A DNA stretch of 64,000 nucleotides. Source: Diphasiastrum complanatum (lineage: Eukaryota; Streptophyta; Lycopodiopsida; Lycopodiales; Lycopodiaceae). Numbering within the stretch: position 1 is the stretch's first letter; every line of letters starts with the position of its first letter. The position numbers were made by a program, and so were the translations under genes. The notes beneath the pieces were generated by a model. It did not search any database. It saw only the letters and a list, made by a program, of their open reading frames with translations, and was not told where the DNA came from. Where the stretch lies: the NCBI GenBank assembly GCA_029204225.1, contig CM055097.1, positions 124,001-188,000 on the forward strand, given 5' to 3'. Of the stretch, positions 20,145 through 32,927 are shown piece after piece.

Positions 20145-20590
20145 CACCTCCAAGTAGGACACTAGAAATAGGTGGGTTTGTTGCCCCAAAAAAAATCAGC
20201 AAGGTAGCTCAAACAGCGGCACCAAAGAGTGTGGTGCAATGGCAAGAACAAAGGCCAAAAACCGGCAAACAAGCGCTAATGAAATATATGTCGAAATCAC
20301 CTCCAAACAGGATGTTAGGAAGAATGGAAGGTACTAACTTGAAAAACCAGGAAGTGAAGTAAAAATTAATCTAAAAAACGGGGTGATGGAGCCTCCAAAA
20401 GATTGTCAAAATCCAGCAAACAAATATTAGTAAAAAGCACCAAAACCTCTTCCAAATAGGGTGCTAGAAAGTGCAATAGGTATTGCCCCAAAAATCCGCC
20501 AAAATAGCCTCTAGAAAAGATAGCAGTCCTCTAAAATAGTCTTTGGAAATAAGGAATGTATCTATAGATGTAGAATGAACGATAGCAAGT
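20145..20590. repeat. Degenerate ~150-bp tandem repeat, three units
   Basis: CACCTCCAAGTAGGACACTA at 20145, CACCTCCAAACAGGATGTTA at 20298 and CCTCTTCCAAATAGGGTGCT at about 20445 start corresponding units. Units one and three also share TTGCCCCAAAAA followed by AATC(A/C)GC(A/C)A. Old and diverged. Confidence 0.55.
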
Positions 20591-23043
20591 AGCATTCACA
20601 AAAATGGGAAAGTAATCATTCACATACATTTTCTAACAAAGAAGCTTAGTGAAATCAATGGCTGCCAATTGCTCATGCAGATCTCCAATTAGTGGATATT
20701 TATACTAAGCAAAAGCTACGAGCCTTCAACTGACTTGGAGGGAAATATGAAAATTCTTATATTAGGGCCCAAATTAGGAACCATGTAAAGTAGTGTTTCG
20801 GGGCCTGCCAAATATAATAAAAAGTGTGTGGCCAAAAATAGAGAAGTATGAACTGTGTGTCCTTAACCTGAACTACCACCATAGTTAGCTGAACTTGGAT
20901 GTATGAATACGGTGGACATCACTTAATGGCTTCTATCTTTTGCAAGTTACGCTCTGTTGCATATTGTACAATGTACCCACCATATGTAATATTTTGTACA
21001 CCATACGTTTTGTGGTTTACAGATATGGTACACTTTGGCATACTTTAAGCTGCTGGTTAACATTATAGAATTGGACAGATTGTGAATGATATCAATTCTA
21101 GTTTCAGTTGTTGCAAAATGCTTTGCCTTCAATTTCTTTTCTCCAAGCATCATTGAGAAGGTTGATTTGCTTTGAGCTGGGGAAGATTGATTTGGTCTTT
21201 TCTTTTGTGTGAAGGCATGAACTTGCTTCCCTGCTCCTCAAGCAAACTATTGAAGCATAAACCTTGAAGTTTCCATTACAGGTCTCTACATGCCATTTTG
21301 TTTGGTTTTTCTGTGTTGATTCATTTGTGTAGCCTCATCATGTGAGATGTTGCTTCCATTATTGATTGTCATGTGTAGGGATAAAGATGTTCAATCTCAT
21401 TTTTTTGAAGTGTTGCAGTTTTTGTTATTGTCTTTGTTGATATCAATATAACTTTGTATATCACATTGTATCTATGTAAATTTGAGACCCCTGAAGTCAT
21501 GTAGTTTTTTAAGTTTCTCGTTCAGAATGGAGACTTCCAAAGTGGCATAATATTACTTTCTTTGCTGTCTCTTATGTTTTGTATAAGTTTGATAATCTAT
21601 ATTGTTTTAAGTTGTTGCTGCCATCAATGTTTCATGTGGTTCATATCTCCATGTTCTGGCAATCTTCATAGGAAAGCACTTGGCTTTGCACAAAAGAATT
21701 TGTGTTTTGTTATAGACTTATGTTTTGTAGAACAGTTGATAAGGTTTGCATGCCTGTCATATGGTGGCTTGCTTCATGGACGGGCTGTCTAACTTATCTG
21801 CTCATATGTTATATTCAAGCATGTAGAAATTCTACGTCACTCATGTTGTTATTTTGCAATGATGTTTACCAATGTCCTGTAGATTAAAGTAAGAGTTGTT
21901 GCTAGGTATATTTACAATCTGATGTAAGGTGATGGTCACTCTGCGCTCGTGATATTACTGAACAGCGTCTATTCTTTATGAGCAGGCTCTAATTTGGAGA
22001 CAGTGGAATACAAGAGTATAGGCTTCACTGTTTGAGATGTTGGAAGCGTGGACAAGGTCTCTCTCTTCTTCTTCCTGTCTCTTCATTCCTGTTGCTCCAT
22101 CCTTATCATCTTCCGTTTTCTGGTTGTTATGATTCTGCTTCTACATCTTAGGTGGCTATGTGACCCTAAGAATTTTTGGTATCTTCTTTAGCTCATTCTT
22201 CAATCAAAACATTTAGCAGTGTGCCTATTCGTGTCCATAAACTAAGTCAGTATGTTAACGGTATGTAATTTGACTGCCTCCTTGGTGTATATTGACATTT
22301 TCACTACTTTTTTGTTGGTATATAGAGGCCAATATGATCAGCGTACAGATGAGTTACTTTTATCCGGAGGTTAACCCTTTTTACTAATTCAGTGTGTCAG
22401 GTTTTCTTGAATCAATTCTTGATTGGCTAGTGTATGTTCCAGAGCTTCTATTCTTCTTTCGACAGTCTTGTTTGATGGCTCCTATGAATATTCCTTACAT
22501 AACAAGAAAGTGGGACTTGATTTATCATCCATGTGATAGTTTTTGTAATGGCCGAGTCTGTTCAATCTCGATGAGAGGAGTGTTTCAGGTCAATGGGCAA
22601 GTTACCCCAGTTGTTATTGCAGGCATTTTTCTTACTCATCAGTGTTGTAGGATGGAAAATTATTTATTATAATCATGTAAATGAAGCGTATGTCAGTTAC
22701 ATTTAGTGAGAGCTCCTGTTCAAACTCTAGCCTCCATACAAATGAAATAGACCCATGAGTTTCGTCATGGTTAGGTGATTCATTATAGACTAGAGCCAGC
22801 TTCTGCCCACTTAGCTAAATTGCAGATTTCATATCCAACAATTTCCATAGCAGCTTATACATTTGATTGATCATACTGGGTAATAGGTATCAAAGAGTGG
22901 CTTTTACTTTCTGTAGGCATTAGGTTTTGGTAGTGAACCATAATTTTCATCTTTGGCTTCCAGTTTTCTTGAGAGTGATATCATTCGCAATCTGATTGGA
23001 TCTTTGTTCCTCCTTTTCAAGTTCCTAAAGACCATCACTAAGT
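20591..23043. other. No gene recognised; AT-rich spacer
   Basis: T-rich on the plus strand with short chance ORFs (longest about 90 codons near 22400-22670, no family recognised). No element boundary seen. Confidence 0.45.
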
Positions 23044-23350
23044 CTTTACTACTTGGAAGAAGCCAAAGAATCATGTGAAGGTGGGAGAAAAGCTGCACAA
23101 CTTCAAGACATGTGATGGAGATAAAATTCTCGACATCCTGCTAGTGTGGATAATAGATATAGATATCTATTTCAAAGTTGATGACTTTCTAGAAAGGGCC
23201 AAATTACCATACACCTCACTAAATTTGAACAAGAAAGCTCCTGTTTGGTAGGATGATGGAAGGACAAAAGGAAAAGTAGCAACAAATTGAAATTATTGAA
23301 GATTGAGATCAAAGAACATTTTCTTTCAAGAGATTGTCAACAAGATACCA
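23044..23350 (+). pseudogene. gag: Gypsy Gag relic
   Basis: A plus-strand frame reading HNFKTCDGDKILDILLVWII, IYFKVDDFLERAKLPYTSLN and LNKKAPVW, then a stop and DDGRTKGKVATN, has the order of the retrotransposon gag core (FDG-D ... W ... YF ... A-Y--L-L---A--WW). After a one-base shift it continues LKLLKIEIKEHFLSRDC. Several stops; no protease or RT follows. The sequence to 23700 may still be Gag-derived but I could not place it. Confidence 0.5.
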
Positions 23351-24349
23351 TATTATAGTGAGATATCTTTTGTGAATGAGTTGAGATAGTGCAAGCATTT
23401 AGGTATATCTATTTTTGGAAATGGTCCCGAAGTTCCACCTCTTTGGCAAGAAATTTGACTTAGAGCAATAGTGAAAGTCCTTTGCAGGTTTTCTGTACTC
23501 TTGTCAACACAAAGTGAATATCTAGAAGTAAATAGGAAGAAAATTTTATTTGGTGAAAAGAAAGATGAGCTTGAAGATGTCTAAAGACAACTACTAAAGA
23601 AACAACAAAGCATATATAAAAAGAGATGAAATGGATTTTTCAGTGACAAAAGGAGGAAGTCTAGAAGGAAGATGAATGTTTTAGATATGGCGAGAGTCTG
23701 CAAATTTTCTCCAATAGAAAAGGATAAGGTTGATCACATGATATTTCTTGAGCCATGAGAATACTTTTGTGCTTTGTCATTATTAGTTATAAATGGTTAA
23801 AAGCTTGCCTATGCTTGTTACCCTATTTTAAGATGCTAGTACATTTATTAGAGAGAGGAATTTGAGCTGCATTATTGTAGTTTTTCTATGCGCACTTAAT
23901 TCAAGGCAATTCTCTATTGGTACTAGTAATTCATAGAAAGCAAAAGCAATTTCATAGTAGGCAAACTCGTTCAAATTGAAGTGGAGAGAGGATGTGGATT
24001 AACAACATAAATAGGTGCGAATAGAGTTATCCAGCGATTCAAGCATAGTAAAGTATGAAGGAAAATATCTTCAAATTTAGGCTAACAAGTGTGGAAAAAA
24101 TATTTGGTTCATATGGATGGATTGGATGCCTCTTGGTAGAGTCGTGGGGTAGCCAAGAAGATGGTTTTCCATTCAAGGCTAATAAGGATGATACATGCTC
24201 ATTCATTTGTTGTTGATTCTAGTGGTTTTCCATTCAAGGCTACTAAGACCCTATACTAAGGCTATTACTTGAAAGGATGTTATTGTGCTTCTTGGAAGCT
24301 CATATTTGCATCTCTCATTTATCCTTGCATTCTTCTTTGATACTACAAC

Positions 24350-24351
<2 letters not shown>
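23351..24351. other. No gene recognised
   Basis: AT-rich. A 20-base phrase, GGTTTTCCATTCAAGGCTA, occurs twice about 60 bases apart near 24165 and 24225. No protein family recognised. Confidence 0.4.

Positions 24352-24394
<43 letters not shown>
24352..24394. repeat. (CT)n microsatellite
   Basis: About 21 uninterrupted CT units. Confidence 0.97.
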
Positions 24395-24396
<2 letters not shown>

Positions 24397-24784
24397 GGAC
24401 TCTTCTTTATCTTAAGTCACCACCCTTGGTCAAGTCACAAACAAGCATATGCAATTTGATGGTCCTAGCCTTTGTTGCCAACCCAACCATGTATTACACT
24501 TTTCAAAAAGTAATTTCCCACCATTTTTGGCTGAAAGAGATCTTCCACGGTACTTCTTACGGAACTACTATATATAACCTGTTCTCGAATGAGTTTTCTC
24601 TACTATACGGTGGAGAGAAGGTTGGGAGATATATTCATGATAGAGATTGCGCTCTACTTGGCTTGAAGTCATCCGTTTCTACTTTATGGTATGTGGTTCT
24701 GCTCATTTCATATCGTTGCTTTAATCTCTTTGCTACATTCGAATGGTATTTATTTTTTTGAGTAATAAATGTGATGTTGTGGAT

Positions 24785-25115
24785 CCGTTATCCAGCGATG
24801 GATCATCGAGGGTTCACACGTATGTTTGCATCGCTTTTTTCATCATAAATACTCTTTGCTGTCCAGTGATGGACCCAACGATAATATTGTATGAATCTTT
24901 TGAAAATATTTTGTTTGATGTTCAGCTATGGACCTGCAATGGACTCTCTTAAGCTATGTGCTTGATAAATGGATATGTATGGTATGTTGTGACCAGCGAT
25001 GAACCAATGCTTCCTTCCACATACTTTTTTAAGCATGATAATGATAGACATGCATCACATATTATGTGTTGAGACAAAAGCTTGCTTTGGTCAGGATGAC
25101 CAGCGATGAAGCACT
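24785..25115. repeat. Degenerate repeat with CCAGCGATGGA core
   Basis: TCCAGCGATGGATC (24791), TCCAGTGATGGACC (24861), TTCAGCTATGGACC (24921), ACCAGCGATGAACC (24991) and ACCAGCGATGAAGC (25101) recur every 60-110 bases. Between them sequence is AT-rich and unalike, so this is a decayed array at best. Confidence 0.5.
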
Positions 25116-26498
25116 TCTTACTTTATAAACAGTTGTATGTACTCAAACTTTTTATCATAGATATGAAAGGATGAAAGTTTGTTTTGATAATTATAGTACA
25201 CAATAAGCAGTATTATCCTTCAAAGGATAGTACGAATGTTTGGTTGTTCTATAAGTAACAAAAGGTTACGTATATAGTCTAGAGATGAAGCTAATGTACT
25301 ATCATGCTATCATACAAAAGTTACAACTTAGATACTGGCACGTTCTGATTATGATTAGTATATCTTATGCTTTAACCTGTCTGCTATCATACTTTTGACT
25401 AGTTGCTATTTCAAAGGGAATACTAATGTGTTTAAGCACTAACAGATAAAACTTGCGCTCTTTGTAGCATCGAATATTACTACTATCTTCGTTTTCGATT
25501 AGGTTCGGTTTCGAACCATAAGGCTATAAGCGTTTGCACAGGTATGCACATAAAACCATCTGTTTCGAACTTATATAAGCAATGATTAATAAGCTTTCCT
25601 CAACATGCTAAGTGTTGTTTTCACATTATCTGACAATAACATTATGAATGGTTCGAGTCTAAAGAAGGCAAGAGCACTCGAAGGACTAACATGGCATTCT
25701 CACAAGAAGTCACTTCTACGATCATCCAGGTATGAGTTCTCCGAACAATTTTCAGACTATGCATACACCACTTACGCTCGAAAGGGAAGGTGTCTCTTTA
25801 CAAATATATTCCATTCTCGGTGACTAATAATGATCCTAAATGCAGAAATAAGTTGGTTCTACAAATGACTTTTACAAATTTATTACCCATGCAGTAGTTA
25901 TATCAGATTATGGTGAGACACGACTGGAAAACATGGATATGCTTAGGAGTATGGAGAGTAGTGCGTGACGATTTTTTTTTAAGTCACCAGGGTTAGCATA
26001 GCATGGATTTGCTCTAACACCTGCACACGTGTCCGCACCATTCCTTTTAGCGATAAACAATATGTACGGTGAAAACTATTTATACTTATGCTTTAAACAA
26101 AATGAACTAATACGGACCAATGCCCAAAAACTGATCAGCATGGCACTCGCCCTGATACGGTAATGGCAGGGCTTGGCCTATCGCTAAAAAACCTTCTTTG
26201 CGTTTGGGAAGACTGGACTATGATTTAAAATGCTATTTATGCTGATAAGTAGTATAACTTCTTTTGAACATGGATAACAACTAACGCTCGGCCATGACAC
26301 TTGTCTTTTTCATTGTGTTAACTCGTGCGGTTTTGTGTTGTGGGATGGTGGCAGGTATCAGCTGGAAAGTGATTATGCTTTATGGTGCTTTACAGTACTG
26401 TATTTTACTTTTTAGCTATATTGTACCTTGTTGGTTTATGAATAAAGGCTTCAAAGGGTTTAGTCTTGCTTTGTCAAGAGGAATTATGTGAAATTGTG

Positions 26499-26500
<2 letters not shown>
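25116..26500. other. No gene recognised
   Basis: AT-rich with some CG-containing patches (25440-25760); no ORF over 75 codons and no element motif. Confidence 0.4.
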
Positions 26501-26562
<62 letters not shown>

Positions 26563-26629
26563 CACATTATCGCAATTTCTCTCCCAAAACTAAAAAATCG
26601 TTAAAAAATTTTAAAAAATGAAAAATCCG

Positions 26630-26684
<55 letters not shown>

Positions 26685-26834
26685 CATCACGATTTTATAT
26701 CCTCTCTTTTCTAGAAGTTTCTAAAAGCACATGTTTTCTCACTTCAATTGCTTTTCAAATGCCCTTCAAATACATTTTAGGGCAAATGTGGACCAAGGAA
26801 AAGCTTCGAAATGCGTTTTCTCTAACACAACATA

Positions 26835-26901
<67 letters not shown>
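26501..26901. repeat. Cluster of three long (CT)n microsatellites
   Basis: Pure CT/TC runs at 26501-26559, 26632-26681 and 26838-26901 (59, 50 and 64 bases), separated by AT-rich spacers of 72 and 156 bases. The run at 24352 is a fourth. Confidence 0.97.
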
Positions 26902-26903
<2 letters not shown>

Positions 26904-29900
26904 GATTTGATGTTTTTTATTATAAATAAAATTTTTCTATGATGCAATTCCTATATCACATACATATTCTACAGTTTAGAAATCACATTTATTCACTTTC
27001 AAGCAAAAGCTTCTCTACTTGAGTTAGAATGACTTTTGGTTTATTCTTGACCTCTAGGAATATATCATACACTGATTCAGCGATTATATAATCAAGGGAA
27101 TCACATTTAAATTGGTAGATTATTGTGAGTATTCTAAGACAATATCAGAGGAAAAAAAAATCTAAAATAGTCTTTTTATTCAACGCAAAATGGACACACA
27201 CTTCCTTAGTGAACCAAAGAAGCCTTGTGTTCAATATTTTTCTATAAATAAAAATTACTTGGATCAAAATTTTGATATAAGGACAGATTTGTTTCAAACT
27301 TGGGCCAAAAGAGCTTTTATTATTCCCTAGTACAAATCCATTAATGTAAGATTGGTTGTAAGCATTGTAAGACGTTCATATGTAGCATGGTAGGAATTTT
27401 TTTTAGTTTTCTGTGAGGATTGATTTCTTAGTAGCCAAATTACTTTGTATTGATTAATTTGAATATTATGATTTTATGTTTACTCTCTAAATGTTCCAAA
27501 AGTTATTATTCTTGACATTTGTGATATGCTTTAAGCAACTTGATTACAATTTCAAGTGGCAACTATTTCATATATCACTTTTATGCTTCTTGAGGAGCAT
27601 ATTTGTTAGACTTTTTTGGCTTGTCAAATTTGGACTAAACAAAAAAAAAAAAATCTAAAGGGGGAATTGAGGCTCAGAAGAGAATATGTAAATTTTCTAA
27701 CTAACTTACCCACGTGGGGTTTCAAAGTTTTTAATAACATTTTTCAAACATTAAATAGATGTTCTAATTGTTAGCCATACTCGATCACTTGGTGCCAATA
27801 CCCACCAATAGATACGGGCTAACATGTTCTAACTAGGAATGGACTAGAACATCTCACAAGAACATATGAGTCAATGTCAGTTCCATGAAAATCCATCATC
27901 ATAGGCTTTAGGCCTTGCCAAGCCATTTATTATGATAATACAATATGAGTCTTCTAATCTTCACATCATCATACTACTACACGAGTTGAATTGGGCTCCA
28001 ATCATTTACGAGATTGACTCCATGCTCAAGTATAACCAACTATGGTTAGTTAAGGGCATGACATATTTATCCCTTTAATTGAGTTTTGTCTTTGGATTTT
28101 AAAGTTAGAGACATTCTTTTTAAGCCTATCTCCTATTTTTGGAAGCATCATCATCTGAATAATCTTTCCATTGAACAAAATACTTTGTTATTACACAATC
28201 ATGTGTCGATCAATTTTCAAATCAAGTATTAAAACCAATTCGTCTAGGCAATTTTTTCAATAGTTCCAATTGATCTCTAGAATAAAGATAATCCTTTTCA
28301 TGTGGATTCTTCCAAAGTCAATTTATATGACAAACATGAACTAACAATTTATAGGCTTGTCAATACCAATGACTATAGAATCTTTTGAGAGTTTCAAATA
28401 TACCCAATTTCCATCAAGAGCAACCAATTTCTATGATAAAATAGAAATTATAGGAAAACAAAAAATCTCACATTTATAAGAATCATTGCCTTCGCACATT
28501 GACCTCCCCTAACGATCAGGTGTTGATTTTCAGTTTGTCAATCACAATGATTAGAATTTGAATCATGATTCGTCAATCATAATTCATTGAAATTTTAATC
28601 CACACTTAATGAAAATCAGAGTGTGTTAAAAAAATGCATATCAAAAAATATGATATACAATTCAATCCTAGATTATTATCGAAAAATATCCAACTAACTC
28701 GAGAGTAACGTTGCTAATTTGGTTAGTTGTGCTTGATTCATAATTAGATGTACGTCTTTACATAAAAAGCACCACGTTCTATTCAATTGTAAATCTTGTC
28801 TGTGATAATGAGTCGAAACTCTTTCAAAAATATCTTATTAATTTACAAGACAACTCCATAGAATTCTCATCACATAACAATTTGTTTATAACAAGCTTCG
28901 CACATAATAACAAAAAATCATTATATTTTTTGTGAAGACATCTATAAGTTTACAAAGCAAAGGGTATGAAATCTTCACCAGATGCACAATCATTATAATC
29001 TCGTTTTTTCTATTGAGCTACGTGAGATTCAACAGCCCTTGTGTGGTGGAAGGATGACAAAGGTGGTCATGTTGAGAGGAATCAACAATAATAGCATCTC
29101 CAACAGTGCCCATATTTTTCAGCTATTTTATGCATGCAATAAATCCAATCAAAGGAATACGTATTGAATTCACAAGTATATGGAATTGCGAGAGAATAAT
29201 TGTGATTTCACAATACATTAACGTATAGTCTTTACAAATCTCATGCAATTTGCATATATTAGTTTACTTAATTGAAAATCCTCTATTGATTTTAAGAGTG
29301 TTGTTTCTTAAAATACCAAACCAAAAATTTTATAACAGATTATTCCAGAACAATACTTTGTTAACAATAAATCTCTTTGTTTGCATCAATCTTCTATAGA
29401 TCTTGGTTTCTCACTAAGATCAGTTGATTAACTCAATTGACAAGGATGATCAGACTATATGCAAAATACTATTCTTTGTATTAGAATTTTTTCATTATAA
29501 TACGAATCAATTATATTCATAATCAATGAGTTTCTAACCTTACAATACTAAGGTGGATCTATATATCAAACATTTGTATACATGATTTAATTTCCTTGCA
29601 TCTTCTACTTGGATTGATCCCTACAAACTTTGAGAGGTTTTTGCGGTATCCCAAGTTTTTATTAATTGATTTTTTAAGATAGTTCATCCGTTTGTACATA
29701 TAATGCATTCTTTTTGGAATGCTACATATATTTCTCTTAGCTAACGTTTCTATCATCCATCTCCTCTTCTTTCTATTATAAAAAACTTAATGAGTTTTCA
29801 ACACGAGTGAGGGGTCTAGACCAATACTTCAAAATTTTCACAAAATACTTTATCATGACCAATGACATTAGACTTTCCTTGGGATATCTAGTTTCACCAT

Positions 29901-30382
29901 TATCAATCACATCCAAATAGTAACAAAAGTTTCCTTTCGAATTGCCTTTGTCACATATCATAGGTGCTTTTTCCAAGAAAATCTTTAATGATTCAAATCA
30001 AATGGTCCATCTAGAATTCCTTATAACACATAATATCGTGTCTTTACAATCATATTTTAAAGAGATCGTATCTTAGACATACTATAGCCACTATTATGGA
30101 TTTAAAAAATACATCAATGCATATAAGAAACAAAGAGATAAAATAACTAGAGGAATTATAGGTATAGTCTTAAGCTTATAGAAAATATAGTTCATAAGTC
30201 TCAAGCTTCTATAGTCCGAATAATCTTTCAACAATTATTTTGACTAGACTTGAAGTCTTTACAATTGATTTAACATGTGTAAATGTGGCTAATTTTGTTA
30301 GTTTGAATAAAATCATTTTTTTGTTGGAATTTAGAAAGTATTAAAAAATTCATAGATATATTTTTCATCTTCTGTCAAGGAT
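26902..30382. other. No gene recognised; long AT-rich spacer
   Basis: Strongly AT-rich; longest ORF about 66 codons, none with a recognised motif on either strand. Confidence 0.5.
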
Positions 30383-30454
30383 ATTTTATTGGCCAAAATT
30401 AAAACCTTTTGTAAAATCCACTTTAAAAAAGGTTTTAATTTTGGCCAATAAAAT
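30383..30454. repeat. Perfect inverted repeat, 28-bp arms
   Basis: Left arm 30383-30410 (ATTTTATTGGCCAAAATTAA...) and right arm 30427-30454 are exact reverse complements with a 16-base loop. The DNA or its RNA would form a long hairpin. Confidence 0.95.
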
Positions 30455-30476
30455 TCTTCTTTTACCAAATTTCAAG

Positions 30477-30529
30477 TCCTATTTGAATGTTATCACCCAC
30501 ATAGGGTATGTGATGATATTCGAATAGGA
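30477..30529. repeat. Second imperfect inverted repeat
   Basis: TCCTATTTGAATGTTATCAC (30477-30496) pairs with 30510-30529 at 17 of 20 positions, 13-base loop. It lies 22 bases after the perfect hairpin. Confidence 0.8.
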
Positions 30530-31258
30530 TATTTCATTTTACATTATCTTTTGGTACATGACAAAATTTTACAGCAAATTCAATCCCAATCAATCCTAAA
30601 AGTGATGGAGGATGCACAAATAAAAGATCTAGATCCAAATTATGAGCTAGAATCAAGACTAGTTACCAAAACTAGCAAATTTGGCATTTAACTCCACATT
30701 AGGCACATAGATTTGATCAAATGAACCAAAGTAAAGTACAACAAGCTTCTCAGACCTGTAAACAAGTTCAGCACCTTCCAATCCAAGCAATTAATGCATA
30801 AAAACACTTACATCCAATAGCTAGAACTCGCCACCAAAAGACAATGATGATAGAAGTGGAAAAACTCGATTTTTCTTGATTTTTGGATGGAAATCCCATC
30901 ATACATTTATATTTTTCAAGCTCAGATCTGAGCATATTAGGACACCTCTGAACTTATCATACCCTAACCCTAACATCTAACCTAATAGGTCATTGGATCC
31001 ACCCTAACCTAGGGTCAAGATCTATAGATCCCAAAACAATGAAAAACATGCTATTTTTAGCTCCTATTTTCTCTCTAGCTTATCAAAACACTATTTGGAC
31101 TCATTCCAAAGGTGCCACTCCTATGCTAGGTTAGGAATGAGACGTACAAAGAGTATCCTATGCTATTTGGCACGTGTGACAAGCCACAACATGACCATAA
31201 TACAATTTACAAGCCATATGACCAAAATTGGTCAAGCTAGAATTGTGAAATTTTAACA
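30530..31258 (-). other. Spacer; its right part is probably the copia B 3' LTR
   Basis: At 31259 the minus strand reads TGTTAAAATTTCACAATTC, preceded by the purine tract GTGAGGAGAAG (31260-31270), as at the start of a copia 3' LTR. The LTR end is not located and no matching 5' copy was found, so its extent is unknown. No coding content. Confidence 0.45.
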
Positions 31259-31286
31259 CTTCTCCTCACAATTTAGCTTGATGAGA

Positions 31287-32330
31287 CTATCCTGGATCAA
31301 TAATCAATACATGGATAAAAACAATATAACTTCCAGGTTCTTGCTTTTTTGAGTGACTATGATCACTCATCATGTTAAGAATATGATTTGAGCTCCAAGT
31401 TCTCAAATGTGGTGAGAGCTCCATAAAGGTTGTCTTCAAGATCCAAGCTTTGTCTTTGGTAGATTGTTGAGTGATCACCTTGGGCTGAACAATGTGAGTC
31501 TCCTCCTCAAAATAAACATGAAAAATAGCAGCTTTCCATAAGATCCAACTTTTGTATGAAGCACATACAATCAAAGCTTGATATATCACCATCTTAACTT
31601 TATCCACCAAAACAATGAACTCCAACTTGACATCCTTCCAATGAAGGTCTTCATTCCTTGGAAATTCAAGAGTGAATGGATCAGAAGAGGCCTTTGAATA
31701 CATATTTGAAACTATAATCAAAGTAGTAATGATCACTATTTCATCATCATAAGATATAGGATGAAAAACAATGTTCATACTAGCATCATCAAAGGACTTT
31801 GTCAAATACATGACACGTTTTCTATCAAACACAAAATAAGATGAGTAAAGGGAGATATGGATAAAATTCCTTGCTGCTCCTTTCTCTTTACCCAAACCTT
31901 CATATTGATGTAGATTTAGGTCTCTTTTGCCTTAAGACAAGTGCTCCTTCTCGGGTTCCTCCTTGATGTCTTTTTTTCTTCATCATGCTCACTCCCTCTT
32001 GGTGTTGATGATGAAAACATGGATCCAAATCATGATCTTCTTCAAGACTCTCAAGAACTTTGTTTTCAAGTCTCCAAACCTGAATGTTCTCCTTCTCAAT
32101 ATGATCTTTCAAGTCAACAAAACAATCACCAAGATTATTTATACCAGATTTACTAGTCCACAATTGACTAATCAACAATTGCTTACCACTAGCAATTTGC
32201 ATTACATACTTTTTGAACTTGAAACTAACGAGGCCAAATACTCTTGTATGGATATAAGTATCCTTCAAGGATGATTCACTTATTCTCATGCAAGGTCACA
32301 ATATGCCTCTTTGAAAATGAAGTCAAATTC
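31287..32330 (-). pseudogene. Copia B 3' open region, unknown function
   Basis: Two long minus-strand frames (32289-31900, 129 codons; 31895-31287, 202 codons) occupy the place where copia RT and RNase H should be. I recognise no RT motif: no YVDD, no KARLV, no RNase H KHIDI. The first reads SGKQLLISQLWTSKSGINNL and a Lys/Glu/Leu-rich, possibly helical stretch; the second starts MGKEKGAARNFIHISLYSSY and ends IVFIHVLIIDPG just before a purine tract. The equivalent place in copia C carries GSGKQSLFNDFDDQ and VKGAARKCCSSLLYLFYLMF, so the two may be homologous. Function unknown; it might be a captured gene or a non-autonomous filler. Confidence 0.5.
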
Positions 32331-32441
32331 TTTCAACTTATGAATGAAAATGTCATGCTTATTTCTAGCATACTCAAATGTACATATGACAAACACCTTT
32401 TATTCCATACTTTAGAATTCAAAGGGACTTCATTACAGAAC

Positions 32442-32927
32442 TCAGCAAATGAAGTACAAAATGTAATCCCCCTTTCCAACTTTTTTTTCCTTGTCCACAA
32501 AAATGAGCATTGATAGCTCCATCTTTGCTCTTGTGGCTCTCCTTGGAATAGTTGAAGCTCTCATATTTTGCTCCTCCTCTTGATCAAGCTCCTCCTTTGT
32601 CTCAACCATATCTTTGCCAATATGATTCTTAGAGGATTCATCATTCAATATTACAAACATTGTGGCTCTACCATTGCTCTTTGTGCTAGCAAAATGTACA
32701 TCCAAATGAATCAACGTAAGAGGGTGAGTGGTCTTAGTGATAGTGTTAGAGAAAGGCAACCTATGTGCTTTAGCCAAAGCACATGCTTCACAAACATTTT
32801 CCTCTTTTTCCATGGATATTGGAAGGCCTAGAGCAAGCTCCTCCTTGCACATGACTTCCATAGACTTGTTGTTGATGTGACCAAGCCTCTTGTGCCACAA
32901 ATCATTTGTGGTCATCTTGTCCTCCAT
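32442..32927 (-). pseudogene. pol: Copia B GAG-pre-integrase and integrase start
   Basis: Reads NDLWHKRLGHINNKSMEVM, CEACALAKAHRLPF (the H-H-C-C zinc module before integrase), then LIHLDVHFASTKSNGRATMF with the first catalytic Asp. After ILNDESSKNHIGK it leaves integrase and continues with VETKEELDQEEEQNMR, a tail resembling the linker before RT; the DDE core is deleted. Length 161 codons against some 400 for the full region. A second, differently diverged copy of the zinc module lies immediately upstream at 32928-33080. Confidence 0.78.

Noticed and set aside
20947-22672. Several ORFs of 60-90 codons as a possible split host gene
   Set aside because: No shared protein family, no convincing splice pattern, codon use like AT-rich spacer.
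24277-24761. ORF with long Ser-Leu run
   Set aside because: Product of the CT microsatellite; the rest has no recognised similarity.
26618-26905. 95-codon ORF with two Ser-Leu runs
   Set aside because: Again translated CT microsatellite.
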